Of a DNA stretch of 64,000 nt, positions 15,816 to 25,425 are shown in pieces. The notes under the pieces are model-generated. The model saw only the letters and a program-made list of their open reading frames with translations. It was not told where the DNA came from and did not search any database. Source of the stretch: Mucilaginibacter terrigena (GTDB lineage: Bacteria > Bacteroidota > Bacteroidia > Sphingobacteriales > Sphingobacteriaceae); the NCBI RefSeq assembly GCF_004168255.1, contig NZ_SEWG01000003.1:595589-659588 (forward strand), read 5' to 3'. The position numbers and the translations under genes are program-made. Each line of letters begins with the position of its first letter. Position 1 is the first letter of the stretch.

Positions 15816-17753
15816 ATGCAAACAGGTGAAAACGAACAAGCCCTAAGAAAGATAATTGACTTTACCAGGCTTTTAAGTATTGCTATTTTGATAGTACATT
15901 TTTATTTAAGCTGTTATCCGGCTTTTCAGATTTTAGGTTTGACCAAGCCTTTTGTAAACCATATTTTATTGCCACTATCAAAGATGATAGTATTCACCAA
16001 AGTGCTGTATGCGAAATTGGCGGCACTCATTCTTTTAATGATTTCACTCGTGGGAAGTAAAGGGAAAAAGGATGAATCCATAAAGGCAAGCAGGATATTC
16101 ATTTATTGTTTTACTGGCGTGTTATTGTACTTTATCAGTACGCTGTTTCTTACGATACATTTTCCTGCAACAACGATAGCGGTTTTATATATTGGTTTAA
16201 CTGTCATTGGTTATATGCTATTACTTTCTGGGTTAAGCCTGCTTTTCAGAATGCTCAAACTTAACTTAGGTAAGGATATTTTTAATAAAGAAAATGAATC
16301 TTTCCCACAGGAAGAGCGGCTTTTGGAAAATGAATACTCCATCAATTTACCGGCAATTTATAATCTCAAAGGGAAAAGCCGCAAAAGCTGGATCAATATC
16401 ATTAACCCGTTCAGAGGTACGTTAATTGGTGGCAGTCCGGGTTCGGGAAAATCCTATTTCGTAATCCGTCACATTATCACTCAGCATATTCAAAAAGGCT
16501 TTACCATGCTGGTCTATGATTTCAAATATGATGATCTGACCAAGATCGTCTATAATTCTCTACTGAAGTACGGACATTTATACAAAGTAAAGCCAACTCA
16601 ATACATCATCAATCTTGAAAATATTATCCATAGGGCTAATCCTTTAGAGCCGCACACCATGATGGATATTACTGATGCAATGGATTCAAGTCGTACCATC
16701 ATGCTGGGCCTAAACCGCGAGTGGATTAAAAAACAGGGTGATTTCTTTGTTGAATCGCCAATCAACTTTATCACAGCGCTCATGTGGTTTTTAAAGAAAT
16801 ATGAAAACGGGCGTTATTGCACGTTGCCCCATGTTATAGAATTAGCGCAGGTAGAGTACAAAGACCTTTTTGAAGTATTGCTACAGGAACCCGAAATAGA
16901 AGTTTTGATCAATCCTTTTGTTTCTGCCTGGCAAAATGAAGCTTACGAACAATTAGAAGGACAAATTGCAAGTGCCAAAATTAGTTTGGCGCGGTTGTCA
17001 TCTCCACAATTGTATTATGTACTAAGTGGAAACGATTTTTCACTTGACATTAATAACCCAGATGAACCAAAAATAGTATGCCTCGCCAATAATCCCCAGA
17101 AATCTCAGGTTTATGGTGCGGTTTTATCGCTTTATATTAACCGGATAAATAAACTTGTTAACAGGAAAAATCAACAGAAATGCAGTATGATTTTTGACGA
17201 ATTTCCCACCATTTATTTTAATGGTATTGATAACCTTATTGCGACTGCCAGATCTAATAAAGTTGCAGTTACTTTAGCTGTACAAGATTACAGCCAGCTT
17301 AAAAAAGACTATGGCCGGGAACAGGCAGAAGTAATTTTAAATATTGTCGGCAACATTATTTTCGGCCAGGTAACAGGAGATACCGCTAAGCAACTATCAG
17401 AACGGTTTGGTAAGATCAATCAACAAAAGGAAAGTGTTTCAATAAATAGTCAAGACACTTCGATTAGCAAATCAACTCAACTTGATTTTGCGATACCCGT
17501 ATCAAAAATATCAGGATTATCCTCGGGTGAATTTGTAGGTATGGTTGCTGATAATCCTGACAATAAGATCGATTTAAAGACTTTTCACAACTTGATACAA
17601 AACGATCACGAGGGAATCAGGCAAGAAGAAACCGGTTATCATCCTATACCAAACGTCCGTTCGGTTGACCAGGCGGAGATTTTGATGTCATACCATCAAA
17701 TTAAGAGCGATATTAAATTATTGGTTGATAGCGTATTAAGTAAACTATGTTGA
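15816..17753 (+). CDS. mobC: type IV coupling protein (VirD4/TraG-type, MobC)
   Basis: 645 aa. Four hydrophobic segments occupy the first 150 residues, followed by a cytosolic ATPase domain with Walker A GGSPGSGKSYFV near 204-215 and Walker B SMIFDEFPTIYF near 455-466, then a C-terminal TraM-recognition-like region (VAVTLAVQDYSQLKKDYG). It recruits the relaxase-DNA complex to the secretion channel in the inner membrane. It starts 11 bases after the relaxase gene. All ATPase motifs are intact. Confidence 0.9.
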   Translation: MQTGENEQALRKIIDFTRLLSIAILIVHFYLSCYPAFQILGLTKPFVNHILLPLSKMIVFTKVLYAKLAALILLMISLVGSKGKKDESIKASRIFIYCFTGVLLYFISTLFLTIHFPATTIAVLYIGLTVIGYMLLLSGLSLLFRMLKLNLGKDIFNKENESFPQEERLLENEYSINLPAIYNLKGKSRKSWINIINPFRGTLIGGSPGSGKSYFVIRHIITQHIQKGFTMLVYDFKYDDLTKIVYNSLLKYGHLYKVKPTQYIINLENIIHRANPLEPHTMMDITDAMDSSRTIMLGLNREWIKKQGDFFVESPINFITALMWFLKKYENGRYCTLPHVIELAQVEYKDLFEVLLQEPEIEVLINPFVSAWQNEAYEQLEGQIASAKISLARLSSPQLYYVLSGNDFSLDINNPDEPKIVCLANNPQKSQVYGAVLSLYINRINKLVNRKNQQKCSMIFDEFPTIYFNGIDNLIATARSNKVAVTLAVQDYSQLKKDYGREQAEVILNIVGNIIFGQVTGDTAKQLSERFGKINQQKESVSINSQDTSISKSTQLDFAIPVSKISGLSSGEFVGMVADNPDNKIDLKTFHNLIQNDHEGIRQEETGYHPIPNVRSVDQAEILMSYHQIKSDIKLLVDSVLSKLC

Positions 17754-17794
17754 ATAAAGAAATATTTTTGCTTTATATTTATTTGTAAGAATAA

Positions 17795-17812
17795 TACAAC
17801 GCATCCGTTGTA
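17795..17812. promoter_or_regulatory. inverted repeat upstream of XRE gene, candidate operator
   Basis: TACAACG (17795-17801) and CGTTGTA (17806-17812) are perfect 7-bp arms around CATC, 37 bases before the XRE start. Self-regulation of XRE repressors through such repeats is common; no T-run follows, so a terminator is unlikely. Confidence 0.45.
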
Positions 17813-17849
17813 CTAATTTCAATTGCTTTACTTTTCTTTTATACTTCCG

Positions 17850-18083
17850 ATGAATAAGGAAGTATTATTAAAAGACCTTGGCGAAAAGATCCGCATTGTT
17901 CGTAAGGATAAAGGGATTACGCAGGTGCAACTTGCTCATTCCATCGGAAAAGACCAGCAATCAATTCAACGTCTGGAAACAGGTAATATTAACCCCTCAT
18001 ATATTTACCTACAGGAAATAGCCGAAGGTTTAAATACAAGCCTTGTGGATATGCTGAATACAGAATTGCCTGCAAAAACCTAA
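17850..18083 (+). CDS. XRE-family helix-turn-helix regulator
   Basis: 77 aa from the ATG at 17850. The Cro/C1 HTH spans about residues 8-62: IRIVRKDKGITQVQLAHSIG, KDQQSIQRLETGNINPS, then EIAEGLNTSLVDML. It is a DNA-binding repressor or activator with no other domain. It separates the mobilisation genes from rteC and the tra operon and has an inverted repeat upstream, so it probably regulates itself and perhaps transfer. Confidence 0.85.
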   Translation: MNKEVLLKDLGEKIRIVRKDKGITQVQLAHSIGKDQQSIQRLETGNINPSYIYLQEIAEGLNTSLVDMLNTELPAKT

Positions 18084-18210
18084 TTGAAACTAAACATATT
18101 GTCTGATTTTCATTAATTACAGTAGCGTAGTTAAGATTTGCTGTACATGATGATTTTTTTAAGACTTACGCTATAAATATTTTGTAAATCTAAACCTATC
18201 TAACCTTATC

Positions 18211-19080
18211 ATGAGAACTTATACAGAGCGTTTCTATAACGCCTTAGAAAACCAATTAAACGAAGTTTCTATAAATGGGGAATCTTTAGCAGATCAGTAC
18301 AAAACTTCTATTCAGCTATGTAAAAAAGCGATGGATAAATTAAAGAATTACATATCAAGCTATTCATTCGAGAGCCAGGAGGAGGAAATCTATTTTTTCA
18401 AGGTTCTTAAACCTCAATTTTATAGCAAATACATTTACTTTATAAACGTTTACAAGTTTATTATGCAAGCGCCCCCAGGCGGAGAAGGAATAATAAAGGA
18501 TTTTATCAATTTCGAATTAGCGGACATAAAACGATTTTTTGACCACAATCAAACCTTTTATCAATATTACCGCTCAGGGTCTACACAAATGGACGAATTC
18601 TATTTTACTCGCGGAGGATTTGATGTGCATGTTGATCTGGAGGAATTTGAAGAAGATGAACAGTATTCTACAAGTCACGATTACAAGTTGTCCAAGATTA
18701 TTGCTAACGAAAAATATCAGGACTTCCTGAACCTTGAACTTCAAAAGGCAATGGAACATGACGACACACCGCCGGAAATGGGGCTTGAATTACCGCTTAC
18801 ATGGACTTTCAACAAGACAGATCTTGTTGAACTTATTTATGCTTTAGTTGCATTGGGCGTTTTTAATAACGGAAATACTGAGATCAAATCAGTTGTCGGC
18901 TTTTTTCAGACTGTATTTCATGTTAATCTTGGTTCCTACTATCACAAATACCTTGATATAGTCAAGCGTAAAAAGGAACGAACAGCATTTTTGGACAAAC
19001 TTAAACTTGCCATGCTGAAAAGAATTGAAGAAAAGCTCGATGAAGAAGCCACATCTCAACAAAAGTTAAAATTTGGTTAA
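18211..19080 (+). CDS. rteC: RteC-like regulator of excision/transfer
   Basis: 289 aa, cytosolic. The C-terminal third carries the RteC pattern: LTWTFNKTDLVELIYALVALG, FNNGNTEIKSVVGFF, VNLGSYYHKYLDIVKRKKERTAFLDKL (given in parts; about residues 190-275). In CTnDOT, RteC activates the excision operon after tetracycline signalling through RteA/RteB; no RteA/RteB genes or tetQ are visible here, so the input signal must differ or lie elsewhere. The N-terminal half is helical and charged. It is followed, 50 bases later, by the 29-bp leader motif of the tra operon. Confidence 0.85.
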   Translation: MRTYTERFYNALENQLNEVSINGESLADQYKTSIQLCKKAMDKLKNYISSYSFESQEEEIYFFKVLKPQFYSKYIYFINVYKFIMQAPPGGEGIIKDFINFELADIKRFFDHNQTFYQYYRSGSTQMDEFYFTRGGFDVHVDLEEFEEDEQYSTSHDYKLSKIIANEKYQDFLNLELQKAMEHDDTPPEMGLELPLTWTFNKTDLVELIYALVALGVFNNGNTEIKSVVGFFQTVFHVNLGSYYHKYLDIVKRKKERTAFLDKLKLAMLKRIEEKLDEEATSQQKLKFG

Positions 19081-19131
19081 ATTTTAACCTATTAATTTTC
19101 AGTTATTTATAAGTCAAATGGAAATAAAAAA

Positions 19132-19160
19132 TACCTAACTTAGGTATAAGTGGTGAAAAA
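19132..19160 (+). promoter_or_regulatory. 29-bp motif shared with 12135-12163 (copy 2), tra leader
   Basis: This copy contains the near-perfect palindrome TACCTAACTTAGGTA (19132-19146) followed by the conserved AGTGGTGAAAAA. It lies between rteC and the first gene of the tra run. Its presence before both left-module and tra genes suggests coordinated control. Confidence 0.5.
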
Positions 19161-19231
19161 ATATTTTTTACTACCCCAACCTTTGCTTTCACAATCACTG
19201 CATGGTGCGGTGAGGCTTAAAGCAAAGCAAT

Positions 19232-19762
19232 ATGTTGTCTTCTATTTCCTGGCAGCACTATCTCGCAGCCGTTGTTATCATCACTGTTTCATACTACCTG
19301 TACGTTGTTCTCAGGTATTACCAAAAAGAGATAAGTGTTTTATTTAACCACAAGACACGAAACGCTGATATTTTTTCGGCAATTCGCCCCTCAGCAATTT
19401 CTATTATAGGTCAGGCCAAACCGGATAATGGCGTATCTATTGGCGAAACACAGAGCCTGCCGTTTACTGATGTTTTGCCAGATGATCCAAACGATGCCAT
19501 TACTGATTCGAATCAAACTTCCGACAGTCAGAATGATCCTGAATCAGAATTAGTATCGGAAGTTGGTAACCTGATTCAAGCATTTAAAGACGTTGATAAT
19601 AAGCAGGAGTTTATAACACTGGTTGGGATTTTGGTCAACTCTTATAAAAGGTTTGAGGAGCAAATAGATCTCCCGGCTGCGCTAAGCCGCGTGGTTGAAA
19701 ATTCTAAAGAAAAATTAAAATTCACTGTTGCCTTATCAGATTTTCAAAACACCTGGGCTTAG
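19232..19762 (+). CDS. membrane-anchored tra-operon protein
   Basis: 176 aa with one N-terminal membrane segment (AAVVIITVSYYLYVVLRYY, about residues 11-29) and a hydrophilic remainder, first acidic and unstructured, then helical (VGNLIQAFKDVDNKQEFITL). It is the first gene of the tra run, 32 bases upstream of the TraE-like gene. Proteins of this look regularly precede traE in Sphingobacteriaceae elements, but no domain name can be given. A structural or regulatory part of the mating apparatus is likely. Confidence 0.7.
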   Translation: MLSSISWQHYLAAVVIITVSYYLYVVLRYYQKEISVLFNHKTRNADIFSAIRPSAISIIGQAKPDNGVSIGETQSLPFTDVLPDDPNDAITDSNQTSDSQNDPESELVSEVGNLIQAFKDVDNKQEFITLVGILVNSYKRFEEQIDLPAALSRVVENSKEKLKFTVALSDFQNTWA

Positions 19763-19794
19763 GCAATTATCCATTTAATTCAAATACAAATAAT

Positions 19795-20133
19795 ATGAAA
19801 TCTCAAAAAACGAACTGCCGTTCGAGGGCGGTTAGCCTTTTCAGGCGCCTTATGGCCATCATTGCGTTGATCTTAATTTCCGTAAGCCTGTATGCACAGG
19901 ATGGAAATTCCGGTATATCCGCAGCCACAAGTCAGGTAAAAAGTTATTTTTCAACCGGTACAAGCTTAATGTACGCGATCGGTGCTATTGTCGGTCTTGT
20001 TGGTGCCATAAAAGTTTACAAAAAGTGGAACGATGGCGACCACGATACAGGAAAAGTCGCATCAAGCTGGTTCGGCAGCTGTATTTTTTTAGTTGTAGTC
20101 TCAACTGTATTAAAATCATTTTTTGGAGTTTAA
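19795..20133 (+). CDS. traE: TraE-like conjugal transfer protein (DUF4134)
   Basis: 112 aa: a signal-like N terminus ending near YAQD (residue 38), then the DUF4134 core with two membrane segments, SLMYAIGAIVGLVGAIKVYK and SSWFGSCIFLVVVSTVL. It resembles small VirB2-type pilin/VirB3 proteins in size and topology and is a constant member of the Bacteroidota tra operon before TraF and TraG. It probably forms part of the inner-membrane or pilus assembly. Intact. Confidence 0.87.
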   Translation: MKSQKTNCRSRAVSLFRRLMAIIALILISVSLYAQDGNSGISAATSQVKSYFSTGTSLMYAIGAIVGLVGAIKVYKKWNDGDHDTGKVASSWFGSCIFLVVVSTVLKSFFGV

Positions 20134-20145
20134 GCGACAGCAATC

Positions 20146-20460
20146 ATGGCCTTATATCAAATCAACAAAGGAATTAATAAGCCGATTGAATTTAAGGGAT
20201 TAAAAGCACAGTATATCGGCTACCTGGCCGGAGGATTGGTTTTGTTACTAATTGGTTTTGCTGTTATGTATATCGTGGGAGTGCCTGTAATGATTTGCAT
20301 TCTATTAATATCCATATTAGGCAGCGCTCTATTTTACCAGGTTTTTAAAATGAGCCATAAATACGGCGAGCATGGTTTAATGAAAAAAGCAGCCAAAAGG
20401 TACTTACCTGATTATTTAAAGTTTACGACTCGAAAAATCTTTTTAAAATTAAAGAAATAG
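20146..20460 (+). CDS. traF: TraF-like conjugal transfer protein (DUF4133)
   Basis: 104 aa with the DUF4133 start YQINKGINKPIEFKGLKAQY, two adjacent membrane helices (about residues 26-66) and a basic C-terminal tail. It is the VirB3-like partner normally encoded immediately upstream of the TraG ATPase; here the gap is 2 bases. It should anchor TraG at the inner membrane. Confidence 0.88.
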   Translation: MALYQINKGINKPIEFKGLKAQYIGYLAGGLVLLLIGFAVMYIVGVPVMICILLISILGSALFYQVFKMSHKYGEHGLMKKAAKRYLPDYLKFTTRKIFLKLKK

Positions 20461-20462
20461 AC

Positions 20463-22952
20463 ATGGCATCACATAGCAAAGCAGAGCAGGTTTTTCCTGT
20501 ATACAAGGTAGAAAATCAATGTATGGTTTCCGTGCAAGGTGATTTAACTATTGGCTTCAAGGTAAACCTGCCTGAAATATTCACCTTATCTAACGATGAA
20601 TATATGGCATTTCACGAAGTTTTAATTAAGGCTTTAAGATTGCTCCCTAAAAACACTGTTTTTCATAAGCAGGATTGGTTTATTAATGAACAGTATGAAG
20701 CGGTATTTGCCAAGGATAACGGTGCAAGTGTTAAAACTTTCCTATCACATTCCAGTGAACGTTATTTTAATGAACGGGCTTACCTTCATCATCACTGCCA
20801 TATTTATTTAACTAAAAAGCCGGACAAATTTAAACAGTACTCAAGTGCGACCAGCCTATTAATGCGAAAAAGAGTTGTACCCATACAAACGACTTGCGAT
20901 GAATTATTCCGGGACTTTTTAGATAGCGCGGGGCAATTTGTTCGTGTACTGGAGGATAGTGGTTTGATTTCTTTGAAAAGATTATCTGATGGTGAATTAA
21001 CCGGCACTCTTCAAAATCCAGGAATATTAGAGCAATATTGTTTTCTACTGAATAAGGATCAGGCCCCTGTTGTAAAAGACATCCATATAGCTGACGAGAT
21101 AAGAATTGGTGACAGTAACTGCCAGATTTATACCCTTAGCGATGTTGAAGACCTTCCGGCGCTGTGCGGGCCACGTATCACTTATGATAAATATAGCACT
21201 GATAAGACAAAATTTAGCACTGGATTCGCGACACCTATTGGCACTTTGCTTAAATGTAATCACTTGTATAATCAATACATTTTTATCGGGGACAGTCAGC
21301 AAACAATCAAGAAATTGGAAGCAAAGAAATTAAGGCTTCAATCTCTTTCGGCTTATTCACGTGAAAATGCAATTGGCCGTGATGCAACACATGATTTTTT
21401 AAATGAAGCGATCAGCCAACAACGGTTGCCTGTAAAAGCGCATTTCAATATTTTGGCATGGACTGACAACCGTGATAATTTAAAGGATCTCAAAAACAAG
21501 GTTAGTTCATCCCTGGCCCAGATGGATGCGCAGCCCAAACAGGAAACTGACGGAGCAGCGCAAATATGGTGGGCCGGTTTGCCCGGTAATGAAGCCAGTT
21601 TCCCAATGAACGACACCTTTGATACGTTCGTTGAACAAGCTACCTGCTTTTTGAATTTAGAAACAAACTATCAATCAAGTATAAGCCCTTGTGGTATTCG
21701 CCTTGGCGACCGATTATCAGGCAAGCCGGTACACGTTGATATCAGTGATGACCCTATGACTAAGGGTATTACCACCAACAGGAACAAATTTATCTTAGGT
21801 CCGTCAGGTAGTGGTAAATCTTTCTTTACAAACCACATGCTGCGCAGTTATTTTGAACAGGGTTCCCATGTAGTTATTGTAGATGTAGGACATAGTTACC
21901 AGGGCTTATGTGAATTTGTAGGAGGTTATTACTTTACATACACGGAAGACAAACCGATCAGCTTTAATCCATTTTATGTTCCTGAAGGCGATAACCTGGA
22001 CACAGAAAAGCGAGAAAGCATTAAAGCCATGATTCTTGCCTTGTGGAAAAAGGAGGATGAGGGAGTGCAGAGGTCTGAATACGTCGCTATTTCGGACGCT
22101 TTGTACCATTATTATGAGAAGTTAAAAGTTCAACCCGAGATATTTCCATGCTTTGATAGCTTCTATGAATTTTTATCTGTTGAATTTTATGAAACCATGA
22201 AGCAATCAAAAGTAAAAGATATACGTTTTGATATAGATAACATGCTGTTTGTATTGAAACCATACTACAAAGGCGGTGAATATTCCTATCTGCTGAATGC
22301 AAAAGAAAATCTTGACTTGTTGCAAAAGCGCTTTATTGTCTTTGAATTAGATAATATCAAAGATCATCCTATTCTATTTCCGGTAGTTACTTTAATCATT
22401 ATGGAGACCTTCGTATCCAAAATGCGCAAACTAAATAAAGATACCCGCAAAATGATCCTGATTGAAGAAGCCTGGAAGGCGATTGCTCGGGAAGGAATGG
22501 CAGAATATATTAAGTACTTATTTAAAACAGTCCGTAAATATTTTGGTGAAGCGTTGGTGGTTACCCAGGATATAGAAGATATAATCAGCTCTCCTGTTGT
22601 CAAGCAGGCTATTATCAATAATAGTGATTGTAAAATATTACTTGACCAGCGTAAGTATCAAAATGACTTTCCAAAAATTCAGCAATTATTAGGGATTACA
22701 GATAAGGAAACTGCCCTAATAATGAGTATGAACCGGAATAATGACCAAAGTTTGAAATACAAAGAAGTCTTCATCAGCCTTAACGGCCAACTATCTAAAG
22801 TTTATCGAACTGAAGTAAGCCGTGAGGAATATTGGACTTATACTACAGAATCTGCGGAAAAAGCCAAAGTTCATGCCTATGCTAAAAAGTATGGCAGTAT
22901 GCAATTAGGCATAGCCGCAATAGTCAGGGAAGAATTAGAACAAGCAGCATAA
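20463..22952 (+). CDS. traG: TraG-family conjugation ATPase (VirB4-type)
   Basis: 829 aa. The N-terminal third is the CagE/TrbE/VirB4 domain; the ATPase follows with Walker A ILGPSGSGKSFFTNHM near 442-457 and Walker B KMILIEEAWKAI near 661-672, then TVRKYFGEALVVTQDIEDI. It energises assembly of the mating channel at the inner membrane. Length equals that of CTnDOT-type TraG. Motifs are intact and it is tightly packed between TraF and a lipoprotein gene. Confidence 0.93.
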   Translation: MASHSKAEQVFPVYKVENQCMVSVQGDLTIGFKVNLPEIFTLSNDEYMAFHEVLIKALRLLPKNTVFHKQDWFINEQYEAVFAKDNGASVKTFLSHSSERYFNERAYLHHHCHIYLTKKPDKFKQYSSATSLLMRKRVVPIQTTCDELFRDFLDSAGQFVRVLEDSGLISLKRLSDGELTGTLQNPGILEQYCFLLNKDQAPVVKDIHIADEIRIGDSNCQIYTLSDVEDLPALCGPRITYDKYSTDKTKFSTGFATPIGTLLKCNHLYNQYIFIGDSQQTIKKLEAKKLRLQSLSAYSRENAIGRDATHDFLNEAISQQRLPVKAHFNILAWTDNRDNLKDLKNKVSSSLAQMDAQPKQETDGAAQIWWAGLPGNEASFPMNDTFDTFVEQATCFLNLETNYQSSISPCGIRLGDRLSGKPVHVDISDDPMTKGITTNRNKFILGPSGSGKSFFTNHMLRSYFEQGSHVVIVDVGHSYQGLCEFVGGYYFTYTEDKPISFNPFYVPEGDNLDTEKRESIKAMILALWKKEDEGVQRSEYVAISDALYHYYEKLKVQPEIFPCFDSFYEFLSVEFYETMKQSKVKDIRFDIDNMLFVLKPYYKGGEYSYLLNAKENLDLLQKRFIVFELDNIKDHPILFPVVTLIIMETFVSKMRKLNKDTRKMILIEEAWKAIAREGMAEYIKYLFKTVRKYFGEALVVTQDIEDIISSPVVKQAIINNSDCKILLDQRKYQNDFPKIQQLLGITDKETALIMSMNRNNDQSLKYKEVFISLNGQLSKVYRTEVSREEYWTYTTESAEKAKVHAYAKKYGSMQLGIAAIVREELEQAA

Positions 22953-22968
22953 CTTAAAATCATAAATT

Positions 22969-23340
22969 ATGAAAGTATCAACCATTTTAATCGCTTTAAC
23001 TATTATCTCGCTATATAGTTGCAGTACTGCCACGAAGAAAACTGATATTACAGGTACATACGTTACCCAATTTAAAAACGACTATAGTTTCACAGCTGAT
23101 ACATTAATTGTAACAAGTGAAGCAAATTCTCAAACCTTTAACATTGAAAGACGAACAGGCTTTAATAAAATAAGGGATGGTAAAACATTTCCGAAGGAAT
23201 TTAAGTCAAAAAAGTGGGTTTCCTCATATGACGCTGAAAAGCAATTGTTGCAAGAAACAGAATTAGGTAAACAAATCTCCGTATTGCCGGAAAAGCAGGT
23301 TCTGAAACTCGGTGACACTGAATACCAAAAAGTAAAATAA
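22969..23340 (+). CDS. small lipoprotein in the tra operon
   Basis: 123 aa with a lipoprotein signal peptide; lipobox LYSC puts the modified Cys at residue 18. The rest is beta-rich and hydrophilic (TDITGTYVTQFKND, YDAEKQLLQETELGKQ). It follows traG by 16 bases. Several conjugative elements carry a lipoprotein here that may act in entry exclusion or in the outer-membrane part of the channel; neither can be shown from sequence. Confidence 0.7.
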   Translation: MKVSTILIALTIISLYSCSTATKKTDITGTYVTQFKNDYSFTADTLIVTSEANSQTFNIERRTGFNKIRDGKTFPKEFKSKKWVSSYDAEKQLLQETELGKQISVLPEKQVLKLGDTEYQKVK

Positions 23341-23395
23341 CAGCAGTAAATTCTTGAATTAATTAACTGGCCATTTGACCAGAACGGGAGGCCCT

Positions 23396-24079
23396 ATGAA
23401 AAAATTTAAGCAAACATTAATAATACTTTCTGTAACAACGGCGCTTTTGACAAATGCAAAACCTGCAAATGCGCAGTTTGTGATTGGGGAGGTTATTAAG
23501 CTAACTGTTACAAAAATCATAAAAGCCATTGACCTAAAAGTTCAGCGTATGCAAAACAAAACGATATGGCTTCAGAATGCACAAAAGGTAATTGAAAACC
23601 AGTTGTCCAAAACTAAGCTAACTGAGATTTCGGGATGGACGGAACAACAAAGATCACTTTATAGCGATTACTATGCCGAATTGGGGAAGATCAAATCAGT
23701 TATTACTAAGTATCAGCGAATAAAGGATATCACCCTAAAACAAGCCGCTTTAGTTAGAGAGTATAAAAGAGCATGGAACTTGTTTAGGCAGGATAGCCAT
23801 TTCAATCCGCAGGAATTGGATTATATGCAAAAGGTTTATACAGGGATATTAGACGCCAGTGTTAAAAATCTGGATGAGATCATGATGGTTGTAAGCCCCG
23901 CTAAAACCCAAATGACGGATGAACAACGTTTGGAATTGATTAATACTGCCAGCAATCATCTTGATGAAAATTACAACGATCTCCACCAATTTAATAATCA
24001 AGGCATTCAATTGAGTTTGCAACGGAGCAAGGATTTAAATGATAGCCGGTCCATCAAAAAGCTTTATGGAATCAATTAA
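23396..24079 (+). CDS. TraI-like exported tra protein, paralogue 1
   Basis: 227 aa from the ATG at 23396, which has GGGAGG just upstream; an earlier ATG at 23375 is less likely. Signal peptide ends near NAQF. The body is helical with the family pattern QRSLYSDYYAELGKIK, YQRIKDITLKQAALVREYKRAW (in parts) and the late DEQRLELINTASNHLDENYNDL. It is the first of three tandem paralogues and probably a periplasmic component of the mating apparatus. Database entries of this type are often called TraI or, misleadingly, TerB-like. Confidence 0.75.
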   Translation: MKKFKQTLIILSVTTALLTNAKPANAQFVIGEVIKLTVTKIIKAIDLKVQRMQNKTIWLQNAQKVIENQLSKTKLTEISGWTEQQRSLYSDYYAELGKIKSVITKYQRIKDITLKQAALVREYKRAWNLFRQDSHFNPQELDYMQKVYTGILDASVKNLDEIMMVVSPAKTQMTDEQRLELINTASNHLDENYNDLHQFNNQGIQLSLQRSKDLNDSRSIKKLYGIN

Positions 24080-24758
24080 AAAAATAAAATCACAGGCAGA
24101 TAAAATCAGCCGCAAAAGTAAGAGGTTGCTGGCATTTACTATAATGACAGTAACAGCCTCGGCCATAGGAACAAACGCTGATGCCCAAACCTTTGCTGAA
24201 TGGTTTAAGCAGAAAAGTACTCAGAAAAAGTATTTGTTACAGCAAATTGCCGCATTGCAAGTCTACGCCTCCTATTACAAAGCAGGTAACAATATTGCCC
24301 GAAACGGTTTGGGATCAATTACAGGCTGGTTAAATTCTGAATATGGCCTGCATAACACCTATTATGATAAAATGCTGTTTGTGAATCCTGTCGTTAAAGA
24401 CAATAAAAAGGTAAGTGACATCATTGGTTGGCAATCGGATATTCTAAAGCGTATGAGCAACTTGGATAAGACAAGCAACCTGACCACTAATGAAAAAAAA
24501 TACATAGGCCAGGTAAAAGCGGCGCTTTTTAGCGACTGCGATCAACAAATCACAGAATTGCAGAACGTTGTGACAAATAATAAGCTAAAAATGAGTGATG
24601 AGGATAGGTTAAAACGTATTGGCATTATCCATACCGCTATGCAAAGTAACTATCGTTTTGCTTCATCATTTTCAAATCAGATTAAAGTGTATGCGGTTCA
24701 GCGAGACAAAGAGGCCAATAGCGTAATAATGGAAAAAAAGATATACGGTATTCAATAA
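24066..24758 (+). CDS. TraI-like exported tra protein, paralogue 2
   Basis: 230 aa from the ATG at 24066, overlapping the previous gene by 14 bases. A basic N terminus is followed by a hydrophobic stretch and a likely cleavage site near NADAQ (about residue 41). It shares the helical layout and the motif MSDEDRLKRIGIIHTAMQ with its neighbours and ends in KKIYGIQ, like paralogues 1 (LYGIN) and 3 (LYGINK). Role as for paralogue 1. Confidence 0.75.
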   Translation: MESIKKIKSQADKISRKSKRLLAFTIMTVTASAIGTNADAQTFAEWFKQKSTQKKYLLQQIAALQVYASYYKAGNNIARNGLGSITGWLNSEYGLHNTYYDKMLFVNPVVKDNKKVSDIIGWQSDILKRMSNLDKTSNLTTNEKKYIGQVKAALFSDCDQQITELQNVVTNNKLKMSDEDRLKRIGIIHTAMQSNYRFASSFSNQIKVYAVQRDKEANSVIMEKKIYGIQ

Positions 24759-24767
24759 ACGAACATT

Positions 24768-25415
24768 ATGAAAAAGCACCTCACAAACATCATAATATGC
24801 CTGGTGATTTCAATATTCACCATAACAGCAAAAAATGGTTATGCGCAAGCCCAGGAAATGCAGCAACTGTTATTGAATATTGAAAAACTTACACAATTGA
24901 AAGGCATTTTAAGGGATATGAAAACTGGTTATCAAATCTACCAGCAAGGTTATAGCAGCATCTCCCAATTGTCAAAAGGTAATTTTAATCTACATAGCAT
25001 CTACTTGAACGGCCTTCTTTCAGTTACACCTGCGGTCAGGAATTATGGCAGGGTACCTGAAATTATCACCCAACAAGCCAGTTTGATAAGTGAATATAAG
25101 AACGCTTATAATCGGTTCAAACAAAGCGGTGCGTTTAGCGCAAGTGAACTCAACTATATGGGAAGTGTTTACTCGCAACTGGTTAATCAAAGCCTTCAAA
25201 ATCTCGACGAATTAACAAATGTACTTACCGCAGGAAAACTGCGAATGTCTGATGAAGAAAGGATCAAAGCTATTAATCGGATCTATTTAAGCAGTTGTGA
25301 TAAGCTTCAGTTTCTACGATATTTCAACAGACAAGGTGTATTGTTAAATATTCAGCGGAGCAAGGATATTGGTAATTCGCGAACATTAAAGCAGCTCTAC
25401 GGCATAAACAAATAA
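24768..25415 (+). CDS. TraI-like exported tra protein, paralogue 3
   Basis: 215 aa with a signal peptide ending near GYAQ (residue 27). The conserved centre includes LRDMKTGYQIYQQGYSSISQ, SLISEYKNAYNRFKQSG and MSDEERIKAINRIY, ending QLYGINK. It is 9 bases after paralogue 2 and 10 bases before traJ. The three proteins probably arose by tandem duplication and may form a hetero-oligomer in the periplasm; that is inference. Confidence 0.75.
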   Translation: MKKHLTNIIICLVISIFTITAKNGYAQAQEMQQLLLNIEKLTQLKGILRDMKTGYQIYQQGYSSISQLSKGNFNLHSIYLNGLLSVTPAVRNYGRVPEIITQQASLISEYKNAYNRFKQSGAFSASELNYMGSVYSQLVNQSLQNLDELTNVLTAGKLRMSDEERIKAINRIYLSSCDKLQFLRYFNRQGVLLNIQRSKDIGNSRTLKQLYGINK

Positions 25416-25425
25416 TCTCATTTTT

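Noticed and set aside
18211..19080. Tetracycline-controlled RteABC circuit as in CTnDOT
   Set aside because: Only an RteC-like gene is present; no RteA/RteB two-component genes or tetQ are in the window.
19150..19347. 65-codon plus-strand frame before the tra operon
   Set aside because: Overlaps the membrane-protein gene at 19232 in another frame and has no protein-like pattern.
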